Source of the DNA: Candidatus Taylorbacteria bacterium RIFCSPHIGHO2_02_FULL_43_32b
GTDB taxonomy: Bacteria > Patescibacteriota > Minisyncoccia > Phycocordibacterales > 2-02-FULL-43-11
Assembly (NCBI GenBank): GCA_001820955.1
Contig: MHRK01000009.1
Coordinates: forward strand, 1 to 38,457
Direction: 5' to 3'
Length of the DNA stretch: 38,457 bases
In this document: one piece after another, positions 20,247 through 28,769 of the stretch
Numbering within the stretch: position 1 is the stretch's first letter
Layout: each line of letters starts with the position of its first letter
Notes under the pieces: model-generated
Told to the model about the DNA's origin: nothing
The model's database searches: none
The model's input: the letters and a program-made list of their open reading frames with translations, nothing else
Program-made: the position numbers and the translations under genes

Positions 20247-20288
20247 CCTGGTTTAATAATGTTACTATAGTAACATTATTAAACCAGG
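20247..20288. repeat. 42-bp perfect palindrome
   Basis: CCTGGTTTAATAATGTTAC-TATA-GTAACATTATTAAACCAGG. Confidence 0.85.
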
Positions 20289-20403
20289 CGCAATGTACAG
20301 GTTCATGTGGAATACGGCATGGATTTTGTTAGACATGACGCAAGTGACTGACCGCCAGACTGAAGTCGGGCGATCGGTTGCTTTGCTTATCGGTCTTGCC
20401 TAT

Positions 20404-20475
20404 TCCCCTCGACAGGAATCGAACCTGTATCATGAGCTTCGGAGGCCCATGTTCTATCCATTAAACTACGAGGGG
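20404..20475 (-). tRNA. tRNA-Arg (anticodon CCG)
   Basis: Reverse complement CCCCTCGTAGTTTAATGGATAGAACATGGGCCTCCGAAGCTCATGATACAGGTTCGATTCCTGTCGAGGGGA folds as a cloverleaf: acceptor CCCCTCG/CGAGGGG, anticodon loop CTCCGAA, T arm ACAGG-TTCGATT-CCTGT. CCA is not encoded. Confidence 0.95.
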
Positions 20476-20656
20476 GGTAAAACTTGTCAGATTTGAACAA
20501 CCGCAAAATGCATACCTCAATATACATTTATTGACGATACTTTAAAAGCACATATCCAGGATTTCGATATTTTAAAAAAGAGCCTCGAACAGAATTTGAG
20601 TCCGCAAGTGACCCCGGCGCGAGACATAAGCGAGTTAACGGCCAGTCGACAGTCGA

Positions 20657-20809
20657 CTACGTTACCTGCGCGAAGTTTATCGAGATGAAGGCGAACCAGA
20701 TAGTGACGATAAAAGAATCGAGTGCGCGAACAGCGAGTGTTGTCAGGAAAGCGTAAGCAATGGCCACAACAAGAGCAATTTCGCCCAACATGAAGCGGAA
20801 CGTCTTCAT
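20657..20809 (-). CDS. Possible small membrane protein (50 aa), absent from the supplied track
   Basis: Minus-strand ATG ORF MKTFRFMLGEIALVVAIAYAFLTTLAVRALDSFIVTIWFAFISINFAQVT*, with one or two hydrophobic segments. Confidence 0.4.
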   Translation of the reverse strand: MKTFRFMLGEIALVVAIAYAFLTTLAVRALDSFIVTIWFAFISINFAQVT

Positions 20810-20974
20810 TTTCGATTATTTTATAAACCAAAACAATTCAACAAGAAACAGACGACGGTCAACAGCGCGGTGGCAATTTTCACGAATTCCTGCTTTGATC
20901 TTTTTACGCTTGAACCCAACAGAAAGTGACGTTCTTATTATGCGTTCCCAAATTACCTATACGATATTTATGAC

Positions 20975-23164
20975 TCAACTTGAGGCCGTAGATGATTCCA
21001 AATCGCTTTTAATATTTTTCAGCACGGAACTTAGGGCAAAAAGAGATATCGGCTTTATGAGATGCTGATCGAATCCTGCCTTTTTTATCGCTTCTTTGTC
21101 CGATGACTGGCTATACCCAGTGAGAGCAATAAGATAAAAATTCTTTTTTTTTGGTTTACTCTCTTTCAATCTTTTGGCAATTTCATAGCCGTCCATGCCT
21201 GGAATTCCAATATCAAGAATAACCACATTCGGACCCATGCTGGCGAATTTTTTTACTGCTTCCCGACCGTCATAAGCAAAATCAGCGACATAGCCGAGTT
21301 TAGTGAGCGCCATAATTAAGGACTGCACGACATCTTTATTGTCATCAACAATCAATATTTTAAGATCGCCGACTTCCTGATTCCCAACTGCATTTTTGAC
21401 GTTATGTTTGCTAAGATTTTTTGTCAGGGATTGGTCTAAACTCATTTTGATTGTCTCTGGATTATCCATAGAAATCAAAGATGGCAAAATAACTGTAAAC
21501 TTACTTCCCTTACCAAGACCACCACTCTCCGCCGTCACTCTTCCATCATGAAGTTCGGCCAAACTTTTTACCAATTGAAGACCGACGCCCAAACCACCAA
21601 GTCCTCTCTCGTTATTTTCCAATAATTTATCTTTATGTTGCTTAAATATGCCTGACAAAATGTCTTTTGACATTCCGACCCCATCGTCAACAACGTCAAT
21701 TTCAATCTCATTGTTATGTCTCGTTACAATAAGCTCAATGCTTCCCTCCGGCGCAGTAAACTTTCCGGCATTATTCAATAGGTTTACAACAATTTGCTCG
21801 ATACGTAATGCATCAGCACTAATTAAAATAGGCTGATCAGCAATAGAAATTTTCAAATTCTTCTTCTTAGAAGGAAATATAGATACAAAGGTATCTATAG
21901 CGTGTTTGATTGGCACCTTGATATCAATAATTTCTCTTCGAAGGGAAATTCTTCCGCTTTTTATTCGCGAAACTTCCAAAAGATCATCGAGCAAAGAGGT
22001 CATATGCCCTACTTGTCTTTCAATCATGAACAACGCCTCTTCGTACTTTTTGTCCGAAACATCCGCCCCCTTCAATATATCGACTGACATTTTAATCGGC
22101 GTTAAAGGATTTCGGAGTTCGTGAGAAAGAACAGACAAAAAATCCCCTTTCGCCTGATCTGATTGGCGAAGCTCTTCATATAATCTAGCGTTATCGACAG
22201 CAATGGCTGCTCTATCTGCTAAATCGGAAACGAAGGACAAATCGTCACTATTAAATCGGCTCCTTGAGGTTGAACTAATTAACGTCATGACACCTATCAC
22301 TTTTTTTCTTGCAATCATAGGCAAACTGATTACCGACTGAATGTGTAATTCTTTAAAATAGCGGTATTCTTGCTCGTTATCGGACCACGATTTTATATCT
22401 TCATCCGACACATATGGACACAAATAAGATTTCCCCCTTAAGACTTTATTTTCAATTTCAGGCGATACTATTTTTTTTATTGTTTTTGCGAGCGAATCAC
22501 TCGATATTTTAGCGTTTGCCGCGATAATTTCGTTTCCGTATCCATTGGCGCGCCGTATATCAAAAGCGCAGGCATCACAAATCTGTTCAACCATTAAATT
22601 CCCCAAATTTTGAAGTGCCACAGCATCGCTAAAGGAAAACGAAAGAGCTCTACTGGCGTTCGCCAGAAAAACCTGGCGTTGTTCATGCACTTTTCTTTCG
22701 GTAATATCTATGCATACGCCGATAATCTTTTTTAACTTTCGCTTGTCGTCAAAAATAGCATTACCCTGGGCCTCAATCCACAACAATTCGTTTTCAGCGC
22801 GAGTGAGTTGCATCTCGACATGAAGCCTTTCGCGCCGACCTGTAAGCATTTCTCTAATCTCTGTTATTAGCTCGTCAACACTACCCTGCTGAACATTTGC
22901 TCTCAAATTATTCAAGATTTTCTCCAGCGAAAAACCCGGTCCACCATCTAACTGTTTAAACTGGGCCGGCCACTTCATTGTGCCGCTTTCCAAATTCCAC
23001 TCCCATGTCCCCATATTGCCAACATCAAAAGAAATCTCGCTGAGTCCAGTCTGCTTAATTCCTTCTATGAGTTCATGCGGAACCTTTCCTTCCATCAATA
23101 TTTTCTTTGCGCTTTTTTTATTTTGTTTGAGCAATTTCTTAGAATTTATTACCTCAATAAGCAA
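20975..23164 (-). CDS. Hybrid sensor histidine kinase (PAS-GAF-HisKA-HATPase_c-REC)
   Basis: WEWNLESGTMKW...GVCIDITERK (PAS/PAC); GAF (VISLPMIARKKVIGVMTLIS); SHELRNPLTPIKMSVDIL H-box; VVNLLNNAGKFT, DDGVGM, GLGVGLQLVKSL; C-terminal LKILIVDDNKDV...VVILDIGIPGMDG receiver. Confidence 0.95.
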   Translation of the reverse strand: MLIEVINSKKLLKQNKKSAKKILMEGKVPHELIEGIKQTGLSEISFDVGNMGTWEWNLESGTMKWPAQFKQLDGGPGFSLEKILNNLRANVQQGSVDELITEIREMLTGRRERLHVEMQLTRAENELLWIEAQGNAIFDDKRKLKKIIGVCIDITERKVHEQRQVFLANASRALSFSFSDAVALQNLGNLMVEQICDACAFDIRRANGYGNEIIAANAKISSDSLAKTIKKIVSPEIENKVLRGKSYLCPYVSDEDIKSWSDNEQEYRYFKELHIQSVISLPMIARKKVIGVMTLISSTSRSRFNSDDLSFVSDLADRAAIAVDNARLYEELRQSDQAKGDFLSVLSHELRNPLTPIKMSVDILKGADVSDKKYEEALFMIERQVGHMTSLLDDLLEVSRIKSGRISLRREIIDIKVPIKHAIDTFVSIFPSKKKNLKISIADQPILISADALRIEQIVVNLLNNAGKFTAPEGSIELIVTRHNNEIEIDVVDDGVGMSKDILSGIFKQHKDKLLENNERGLGGLGVGLQLVKSLAELHDGRVTAESGGLGKGSKFTVILPSLISMDNPETIKMSLDQSLTKNLSKHNVKNAVGNQEVGDLKILIVDDNKDVVQSLIMALTKLGYVADFAYDGREAVKKFASMGPNVVILDIGIPGMDGYEIAKRLKESKPKKKNFYLIALTGYSQSSDKEAIKKAGFDQHLIKPISLFALSSVLKNIKSDLESSTASS

Positions 23165-23247
23165 CCCGCACTAACATACCAAGCCGCCTCTCATTGCAAA
23201 AGGTGGATGTTATTTTTGAAAACCACCTTTATTTGGCCGCTGGCATG

Positions 23248-23410
23248 ATACCATCTCTAATTAACCATTTCACACGAATTCCCGAATTTTGGCTACAAAA
23301 CTTCGTTTCCCACTCGCTATATCTCGATATGACTCGCGCTCCAACTCGTTTTTTTTCGCTCAAAATTCAGAAATTCGTTAAATGTGAAAGCGTTAATTTA
23401 GAGATGGTAT
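23248..23410. mobile_element. MITE-like inverted-repeat element, copy 1
   Basis: Ends ATACCATCTCTAATTAACCATTTCACAC / GTGAAAGCGTTAATTTAGAGATGGTAT; central ATATCTCGATAT; nearly identical to copy 2. Confidence 0.8.
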
Positions 23411-23470
23411 AACTTAAAATCATGAAGCAAAAATGAATTTTTAATATCGTACTTGGTATGCAATGACAAT

Positions 23471-23570
23471 CTTCATTTTCTTCATCTTTACTTCATAGGT
23501 TATGTAGATAATGAAGTTTCTACTCGTCAGATGACCGAGCAATATGACTTAAATCATACGAAAAATGAAG
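23471..23570. promoter_or_regulatory. Cluster of CTTCAT/ATGAAG hexamers upstream of the response regulator
   Basis: CTTCAT at 23471, 23480, 23491; ATGAAG at 23511 and 23565 (another at 23422). Confidence 0.35.
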
Positions 23571-23660
23571 TCCGTTTAATCTATCACATTTATTCAACGT
23601 TATATATAGCATAGTGTCAATTGTTTCTATTAGTTATAATTTAGCGAACAAAGATAAATT

Positions 23661-24341
23661 ATGAGAATTTTATTGGTTGAAGACGATGAGCGATTGGCAA
23701 CAAGATTAAAAAAAGGTCTTGAGGTTAAAGGATTTGCTGTTGACCATGTAACAAACGGCATAAAAGCCGTGACAAGAATTAGCCTCTATCGCAGTGAATA
23801 CGATTCTATTGTGCTCGATCTTATGTTGCCCGGCAAAGACGGCTTCGATGTTTGCACTGAAATTCGCGCGCTTGGCGTAAAAACTCCGGTCATAATATTA
23901 ACCGCCATACATGACGTAGAAGATAAAGTGCGAGCCCTAGACGCCGGGGCTGACGATTATTTGGTCAAACCATTTTCCATTGAAGAGCTTTGCGCCAGAA
24001 TTCGGGCACTAACGAGACGGCCCGAGAATTCCCTGCCCGTTGTGGTCAAGGCTGGGCCAATCGAGATGCACGCCAGTACAAAAAAAGTTTACTGCGACGG
24101 AAAGGAAATCGAACTGACTTTAAAAGAATTCAGTTTGCTCGAGTATCTGATGCGTCACCCAAATCAGGTATTAAATCGAGAACAGATAATGGATCACATA
24201 TGGGGTTTTGATTTTAATTCGTTCAGTAACGTCGTGGACGTACACATTAAAAACTTAAGGAGGAAACTGAACTACTCCAAAGGCCGGCCGCTAATCGAAA
24301 CCGTTTGGGGATTCGGATACAGATTTAATGATAGCGTCTAG
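23661..24341 (+). CDS. OmpR/PhoB-family DNA-binding response regulator
   Basis: MRILLVEDDERLATRLKKGL, VLDLMLPGKDGFDV, DAGADDYLVKPF; C-terminal winged helix LTLKEFSLLEYLMRHPNQVLNREQIMDHIWG...VDVHIKNLRRKL. Confidence 0.97.
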   Translation: MRILLVEDDERLATRLKKGLEVKGFAVDHVTNGIKAVTRISLYRSEYDSIVLDLMLPGKDGFDVCTEIRALGVKTPVIILTAIHDVEDKVRALDAGADDYLVKPFSIEELCARIRALTRRPENSLPVVVKAGPIEMHASTKKVYCDGKEIELTLKEFSLLEYLMRHPNQVLNREQIMDHIWGFDFNSFSNVVDVHIKNLRRKLNYSKGRPLIETVWGFGYRFNDSV

Positions 24342-24356
24342 CTTTGATATTTAATT

Positions 24357-24551
24357 ATGGAAACTAAAGATAATAATTTAAAATTGCCGCAAATTGACAG
24401 AAAACTGGCGCACGATATCAGAAATTCTTTGGCTGTCATTAAAATGGATTCTGAAACCGCGCTACTTACGGAAAATCTTGCCAGTGATGTAAAAAAAATT
24501 TTGCGGCAAATTGGGATAGAAGTCGACAACATCAACAAAATGTTTGATTAA
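24357..24551 (+). CDS. Stand-alone HisKA-like (DHp) phosphoacceptor mini-protein
   Basis: 64 aa, METKDNNLKLPQIDRKLAHDIRNSLAVIKMDSETALLTENLASDVKKILRQIGIEVDNINKMFD; H-box HDIRNSLAVIK; starts 15 bp after the response regulator stop; no ATPase domain follows. Confidence 0.7.
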   Translation: METKDNNLKLPQIDRKLAHDIRNSLAVIKMDSETALLTENLASDVKKILRQIGIEVDNINKMFD

Positions 24552-24618
24552 CAGAGGTCTGCTCTACCCCACTGACATAATTTCAGATTTTTTGTGAAGA
24601 GAGCGCTAAACTTTTTTA

Positions 24619-26157
24619 CTAGTAGTTCGATATGGAAGTTGATGACGCAACAAAATTTTCCATGCTGTATTTGAGGATGGTAAGCGCGTCGGATTTTCGG
24701 TCATCGGAGCGCAAAACTATAATAACTATGGGTCTCGCCCCATTGCCAAAATCCTTATCCATCACATACAATCCGCTTTCTTTGGCGGCCGTTGTCTTAC
24801 CGACTTTACCACCGCGAAAAGATTCATCCTCCGCAAAATCATTCATATTTTGGAGATTATCCCACTCAATATTGCCGTAAGCACTTGTAAGAAGACGCCC
24901 CGAAGATATTTCCCATATAAAACTCCTATTATTTGTGATGTATTTTGCCAACATAAACAAATCATCGACAGTTGAGACGTTACCCTCGCCCGCACCAGTC
25001 GGATCTACGAAAACGCTGTTTGTCATTCCAAGGGCCTTTGCCTTGTCGTTCATCATGCGAACAAAATAATCTTTGCCAATCGATCTCGCCAATGTTTCAG
25101 CCGCCTCATTTGATGATTCAAGAAGCAATGGGAAAAGCAATTGATAAGCTGTTACTTTGTCACCGGCAACTAACCTTTGTTTAGACGTGTATACTATAGC
25201 GGCTTTGGGTATCTCAATTTCCTTGTCTAGATTTAAATATTCCGTGACAACGAGCGCCGTAAGAAGTTTGGTAATGGAAGCTATTGGCACCCTTTGATTC
25301 TCAGTGCGAATAAATACTTGGTTGTTGCGCAAATCGGCAACCAGATAATGTTCGGCGCTAATATGCGGTTTGACAAATTCATAAACAAAATTGTCCGCAA
25401 AGAAATCTTTCTCATGAACTAATATAGGCGTTCCCACTTTCGCCAAATCAAACAAAGCTTTCGCCGACTCATTCGAAAGCCTGACGCAACCTCCGGAATA
25501 CGATGAGGAAACTTCCCTGCCATCAGGATAATATGGCCAACCATGAATATAAAAATTGCCCTGAAAATTCATGCTCCAAGGCATATTAACCCGCCCAATT
25601 TTCGAAAAATGCGTGTCCTCCTTCGAGCTGATCTTATATAAACCAGCCGGTGTTTCCCACCATGAACCAGGACGGCCCTTGGTTAGCACGGGGACTTCAA
25701 GTTTCTGTAAACCTTCCTCGAAATATCTCACCTTCATTTGCGAAAGGTCGACTTCGATAAAATCAGCTTTGGCGTCGGAAAGTTCTTTTTTTGTTTTTTG
25801 AAAAAACGTCGGGTTGGCGAGCGCCAGCTCTGGCCCATAACGAAACTCGCTTACCAACGAATCGGGCGACGTCAGATAAATGTTATTATCGTTGCCTGTC
25901 TCTCCGATAATAAAAAGAGCAATAAAGAAAATCGATATGCCTATAAGAACGATTGTTATGTACAAATGAACTTCCGTGTCCAAAAAACGAGTAACGGAAA
26001 AATGACGCAGTTTTTCGGGATACGTACTGTAATATGATGCGTCAGCTATATCTTTCAAGGACCAACCTTCAGCCCTCAAATCATTTTTTACAGCGTCGAT
26101 TGTCTTTCCCTTCTCTAATTCCTTTACGATCCTTTTTACCAGTTGACGTCTATACAT
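24619..26157 (-). CDS. L,D-transpeptidase (YkuD) plus D-alanyl-D-alanine carboxypeptidase (S11) fusion, membrane anchored
   Basis: IHGWPYY...SSYSGGCVRLSN (YkuD HG / S-GGC-R) and S11 motifs SITK, SSN, KVGKT; TM segment after a small N-terminal domain. Confidence 0.9.
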   Translation of the reverse strand: MYRRQLVKRIVKELEKGKTIDAVKNDLRAEGWSLKDIADASYYSTYPEKLRHFSVTRFLDTEVHLYITIVLIGISIFFIALFIIGETGNDNNIYLTSPDSLVSEFRYGPELALANPTFFQKTKKELSDAKADFIEVDLSQMKVRYFEEGLQKLEVPVLTKGRPGSWWETPAGLYKISSKEDTHFSKIGRVNMPWSMNFQGNFYIHGWPYYPDGREVSSSYSGGCVRLSNESAKALFDLAKVGTPILVHEKDFFADNFVYEFVKPHISAEHYLVADLRNNQVFIRTENQRVPIASITKLLTALVVTEYLNLDKEIEIPKAAIVYTSKQRLVAGDKVTAYQLLFPLLLESSNEAAETLARSIGKDYFVRMMNDKAKALGMTNSVFVDPTGAGEGNVSTVDDLFMLAKYITNNRSFIWEISSGRLLTSAYGNIEWDNLQNMNDFAEDESFRGGKVGKTTAAKESGLYVMDKDFGNGARPIVIIVLRSDDRKSDALTILKYSMENFVASSTSISNY

Positions 26158-26309
26158 AAATTAAAAATTTTATTGGCATTGAAATATTACCATAAATATT
26201 GGCTACTCATTAATTCTTCATTAAATTTCCCTATCATGCGTTATAATATTTTTTCGCGCGCACCATATATAGAGTGCGAATTTGATTAAAAATAATAAGT
26301 AAATTACTT

Positions 26310-26774
26310 ATGGACAGTGAAAAAAAATTTCCAGTCGTAGCCGTAGTTGTCATAATCGCTATAGCATTATTAGGATGGTGGATATTTAGTCAGAATCAAG
26401 AACCCGGCGTAACGCCAAATTTGCCGGACTCCCAAAATGGAACTGAAAATAGCACGTCAAGCCCAAGTTCTGGAGGAACCGCGACTACTACGGACAGCAA
26501 AACGGTTACAGTTGATATAAAAGCAAATAATTTTTCTTTTGACAAGAGAACTATAACGGTAAACGAGGGCGACACTGTACGAATTGTCTTTAGCAACGAA
26601 CAAGGATTTCATGACTTTGTTATCGATGAATTCGACGCTCGGACCAAACAGCTAAATGCCGGACAGACTGAGACTATAGAATTTGTGGCAGATAAAACCG
26701 GAACATTTGAGTACTATTGTTCAGTTGGTACGCATAGAGCAATGGGAATGAAGGGCAACCTGATAGTCGAGTAA
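26310..26774 (+). CDS. Membrane-anchored cupredoxin-like copper protein
   Basis: N-terminal TM, Thr/Ser/Gly linker, then FSFDKRTITVNEGDTVRIVFSN...GFHDFVIDEF...YYCSVGTHRAMGMKGNLIVE with His, Cys, His, Met ligands. Confidence 0.9.
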   Translation: MDSEKKFPVVAVVVIIAIALLGWWIFSQNQEPGVTPNLPDSQNGTENSTSSPSSGGTATTTDSKTVTVDIKANNFSFDKRTITVNEGDTVRIVFSNEQGFHDFVIDEFDARTKQLNAGQTETIEFVADKTGTFEYYCSVGTHRAMGMKGNLIVE

Positions 26775-26815
26775 CACGCCTTCCTGGATTGTAGGGCTTT
26801 AAAATTGCGAAAAAT

Positions 26816-26850
26816 TGCCGGGTATAGACAAAGTCTCATTCTCGGCTTTT
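26816..26850 (+). terminator. Terminator-like hairpin after the cupredoxin
   Basis: GCCGGG...TCTCGGC stem with internal AGAC-AAA-GTCT, followed by TTTTTTTAT. Confidence 0.5.
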
Positions 26851-27017
26851 TTTATATTTATCAGCGACTGGCGTGAATAACTTTAGTAAAAAACCCGATT
26901 TACAAACCAATACATTAGGCAAAAACCCAACATTATTCTTTTAATTCAATTGTGCGCTTGGCTTAAACTTCTCAAATGTTAATGAAATTTTTATGAATTG
27001 AATATGTTAGAGGTTCG

Positions 27018-28541
27018 CTAAAGGCCGGGGAAATAGTCTGTTTTTATTTGCTTTAGTTGGAGTTGCATTTTGATTAATTTTCTTTTAATGGACTGGACCA
27101 TAGCCTGCGGGCCGGATACGTAAAATATTCTTTCTCTATAGTCCGAGCAGTGCTTTATTATCATTTCCTCATCTAAAGGGCCTCTCTCGGCTATAAACAA
27201 CGGGGCAATATGAGGAAACGAGAGAACATGGACAACTTTCACCCCAACACTTTTTTCGTACCGATTTATTTCTTCTTCGTAGGCAATATCGTCTTTTGTC
27301 TTATTCGAATAAAAAAGAACAACATCCCATTTCTGCCCCGTATCGCTCATATATTTAAGCATGCTTCTAAAAGGAGTTATGCCTATGCCGCCAGCGACGA
27401 AAGCAAGCTTCTTTTTTTCGCTTGGCAAAATAAAATCTCCGGATAATTCTCCGGCAAATATCTTGTCACCCGGCTTCAGCAAAAAAAGGCTACTCTTAAA
27501 AGTGCTAGGCCTTTCGTAAAACTTTACCCCCAGTCTGATAAATTTCTCAGTCGGCGATGACGCAATAGTAAAAAATCGCCGGTTGCCCCTATCATCAGCC
27601 CCATTGCCATTTAGATTCCACTCGAGGTATTGACCGGGCTTAAAATTGATAACTTTATCTGAATCAAAGACAAGCTCTCGAGTGCTTTTCGAAATTGCAA
27701 CTTTTTCCTTCAAAGTAAGTAAGTACCTCATTTTGGGACTTATAACGAAGGAGAACAAATTTCCAATGACAAGTGCCAACTCCGGAGTGGCATATTTTGT
27801 GCCCAAAATGAGTGTGAGGCCGTAAAGAAAACCAGTAAATGAACCATAAAGAATTCTTTCCCTTTTAGATGCCGGGGCGGTAAAAGGTTCAGTCAGCATA
27901 ATAAAAGCAAAAAAAGGCAACGGAGACTGTATTACTGAATTCCAAATCATTAATAAAAAATCGGTACCGCTCCCCTTTGATATTATGAACATCAACGCAA
28001 ACACCGACGCAAAAAAAGGTACAACTAAATCAAAACGCCTTATTTTTCTGACTACCAGAAAACCGCAAAGTATAGTCAGCACGGCAAGACGCCAATCTCC
28101 GCCCACATACCACGAAGCCGTTTGTCCGGTAAAAAAATACAATAGAACAAAGCCTATTGCCGCCGGATTAAATATATGTCTCCTGTGCCTGACTAAAATA
28201 AACTTTGATAAAATTGCAAGAAAGGAAACTAAAATGGCCGAACCGAAAAAAGCGATTGTTAGAGAGTTGTTGGGAGGCGCAAAGATGAGAAAAACAATAA
28301 GCGCTGTAATGTAAACTGATTCTATGTTTGCGGGAATTTTCCATAAGTATGAAAATAAAACGTTAAAAATAAAGCACGCGCCAACAATGACTATACTGGA
28401 TACGAACATCGGCAAAAACCTGTACGGATGAATGGATAATAAACTCAAGATGTAAGATAAAAGCGCATGTGCCATGAGTACATAAAGCACGAGTCGATAC
28501 ATCGTTATGCCATTTAGAATATGGTCAATTTTTTTTAGCAT
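27018..28541 (-). CDS. NqrB/RnfD-like membrane domain fused to FAD/NAD(P)-binding ferredoxin reductase domain
   Basis: Multi-TM N-terminal half with FAFIMLTEPFTAPASKRERILYGSFTG; C-terminal NRRFFTIASSPTE...LAFVAGGIGITPFRSMLKYM...FYVSGPQAMV. Confidence 0.85.
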   Translation of the reverse strand: MLKKIDHILNGITMYRLVLYVLMAHALLSYILSLLSIHPYRFLPMFVSSIVIVGACFIFNVLFSYLWKIPANIESVYITALIVFLIFAPPNNSLTIAFFGSAILVSFLAILSKFILVRHRRHIFNPAAIGFVLLYFFTGQTASWYVGGDWRLAVLTILCGFLVVRKIRRFDLVVPFFASVFALMFIISKGSGTDFLLMIWNSVIQSPLPFFAFIMLTEPFTAPASKRERILYGSFTGFLYGLTLILGTKYATPELALVIGNLFSFVISPKMRYLLTLKEKVAISKSTRELVFDSDKVINFKPGQYLEWNLNGNGADDRGNRRFFTIASSPTEKFIRLGVKFYERPSTFKSSLFLLKPGDKIFAGELSGDFILPSEKKKLAFVAGGIGITPFRSMLKYMSDTGQKWDVVLFYSNKTKDDIAYEEEINRYEKSVGVKVVHVLSFPHIAPLFIAERGPLDEEMIIKHCSDYRERIFYVSGPQAMVQSIKRKLIKMQLQLKQIKTDYFPGL

Positions 28542-28716
28542 AAAATTTAGATACTGCTCAAAAATTATTAGATAATCAGATAATATTCCGTAGCCTTATG
28601 CAGAGTTGGATAAAACCAGAACGGCAATAATCAAAGGATAATTAATGTGACGATCGGCAACGTCAACACATTAATTTTACAGTCTATAAACTGATTTGTC
28701 GCTTATGTAAAATAAA

Positions 28717-28751
28717 GAAAAACCACTTCCCTTGAGAGGAAGTGGTTTTTC
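28717..28751. terminator. Bidirectional rho-independent terminator
   Basis: GAAAAACCACTTCC-CTTGAGA-GGAAGTGGTTTTTC, just downstream of the 28770-30209 stop codon. Confidence 0.85.
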
Positions 28752-28769
28752 TGTACCCGACGCTGATGA

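Noticed and set aside
20293-20496. 67-aa plus-strand ORF
   Set aside because: Spans the tRNA-Arg gene.
20517-20831. 104-aa minus-strand ORF
   Set aside because: Cys/Arg-rich with no domain; a different frame of the same strand gives a more plausible 50-aa membrane protein.
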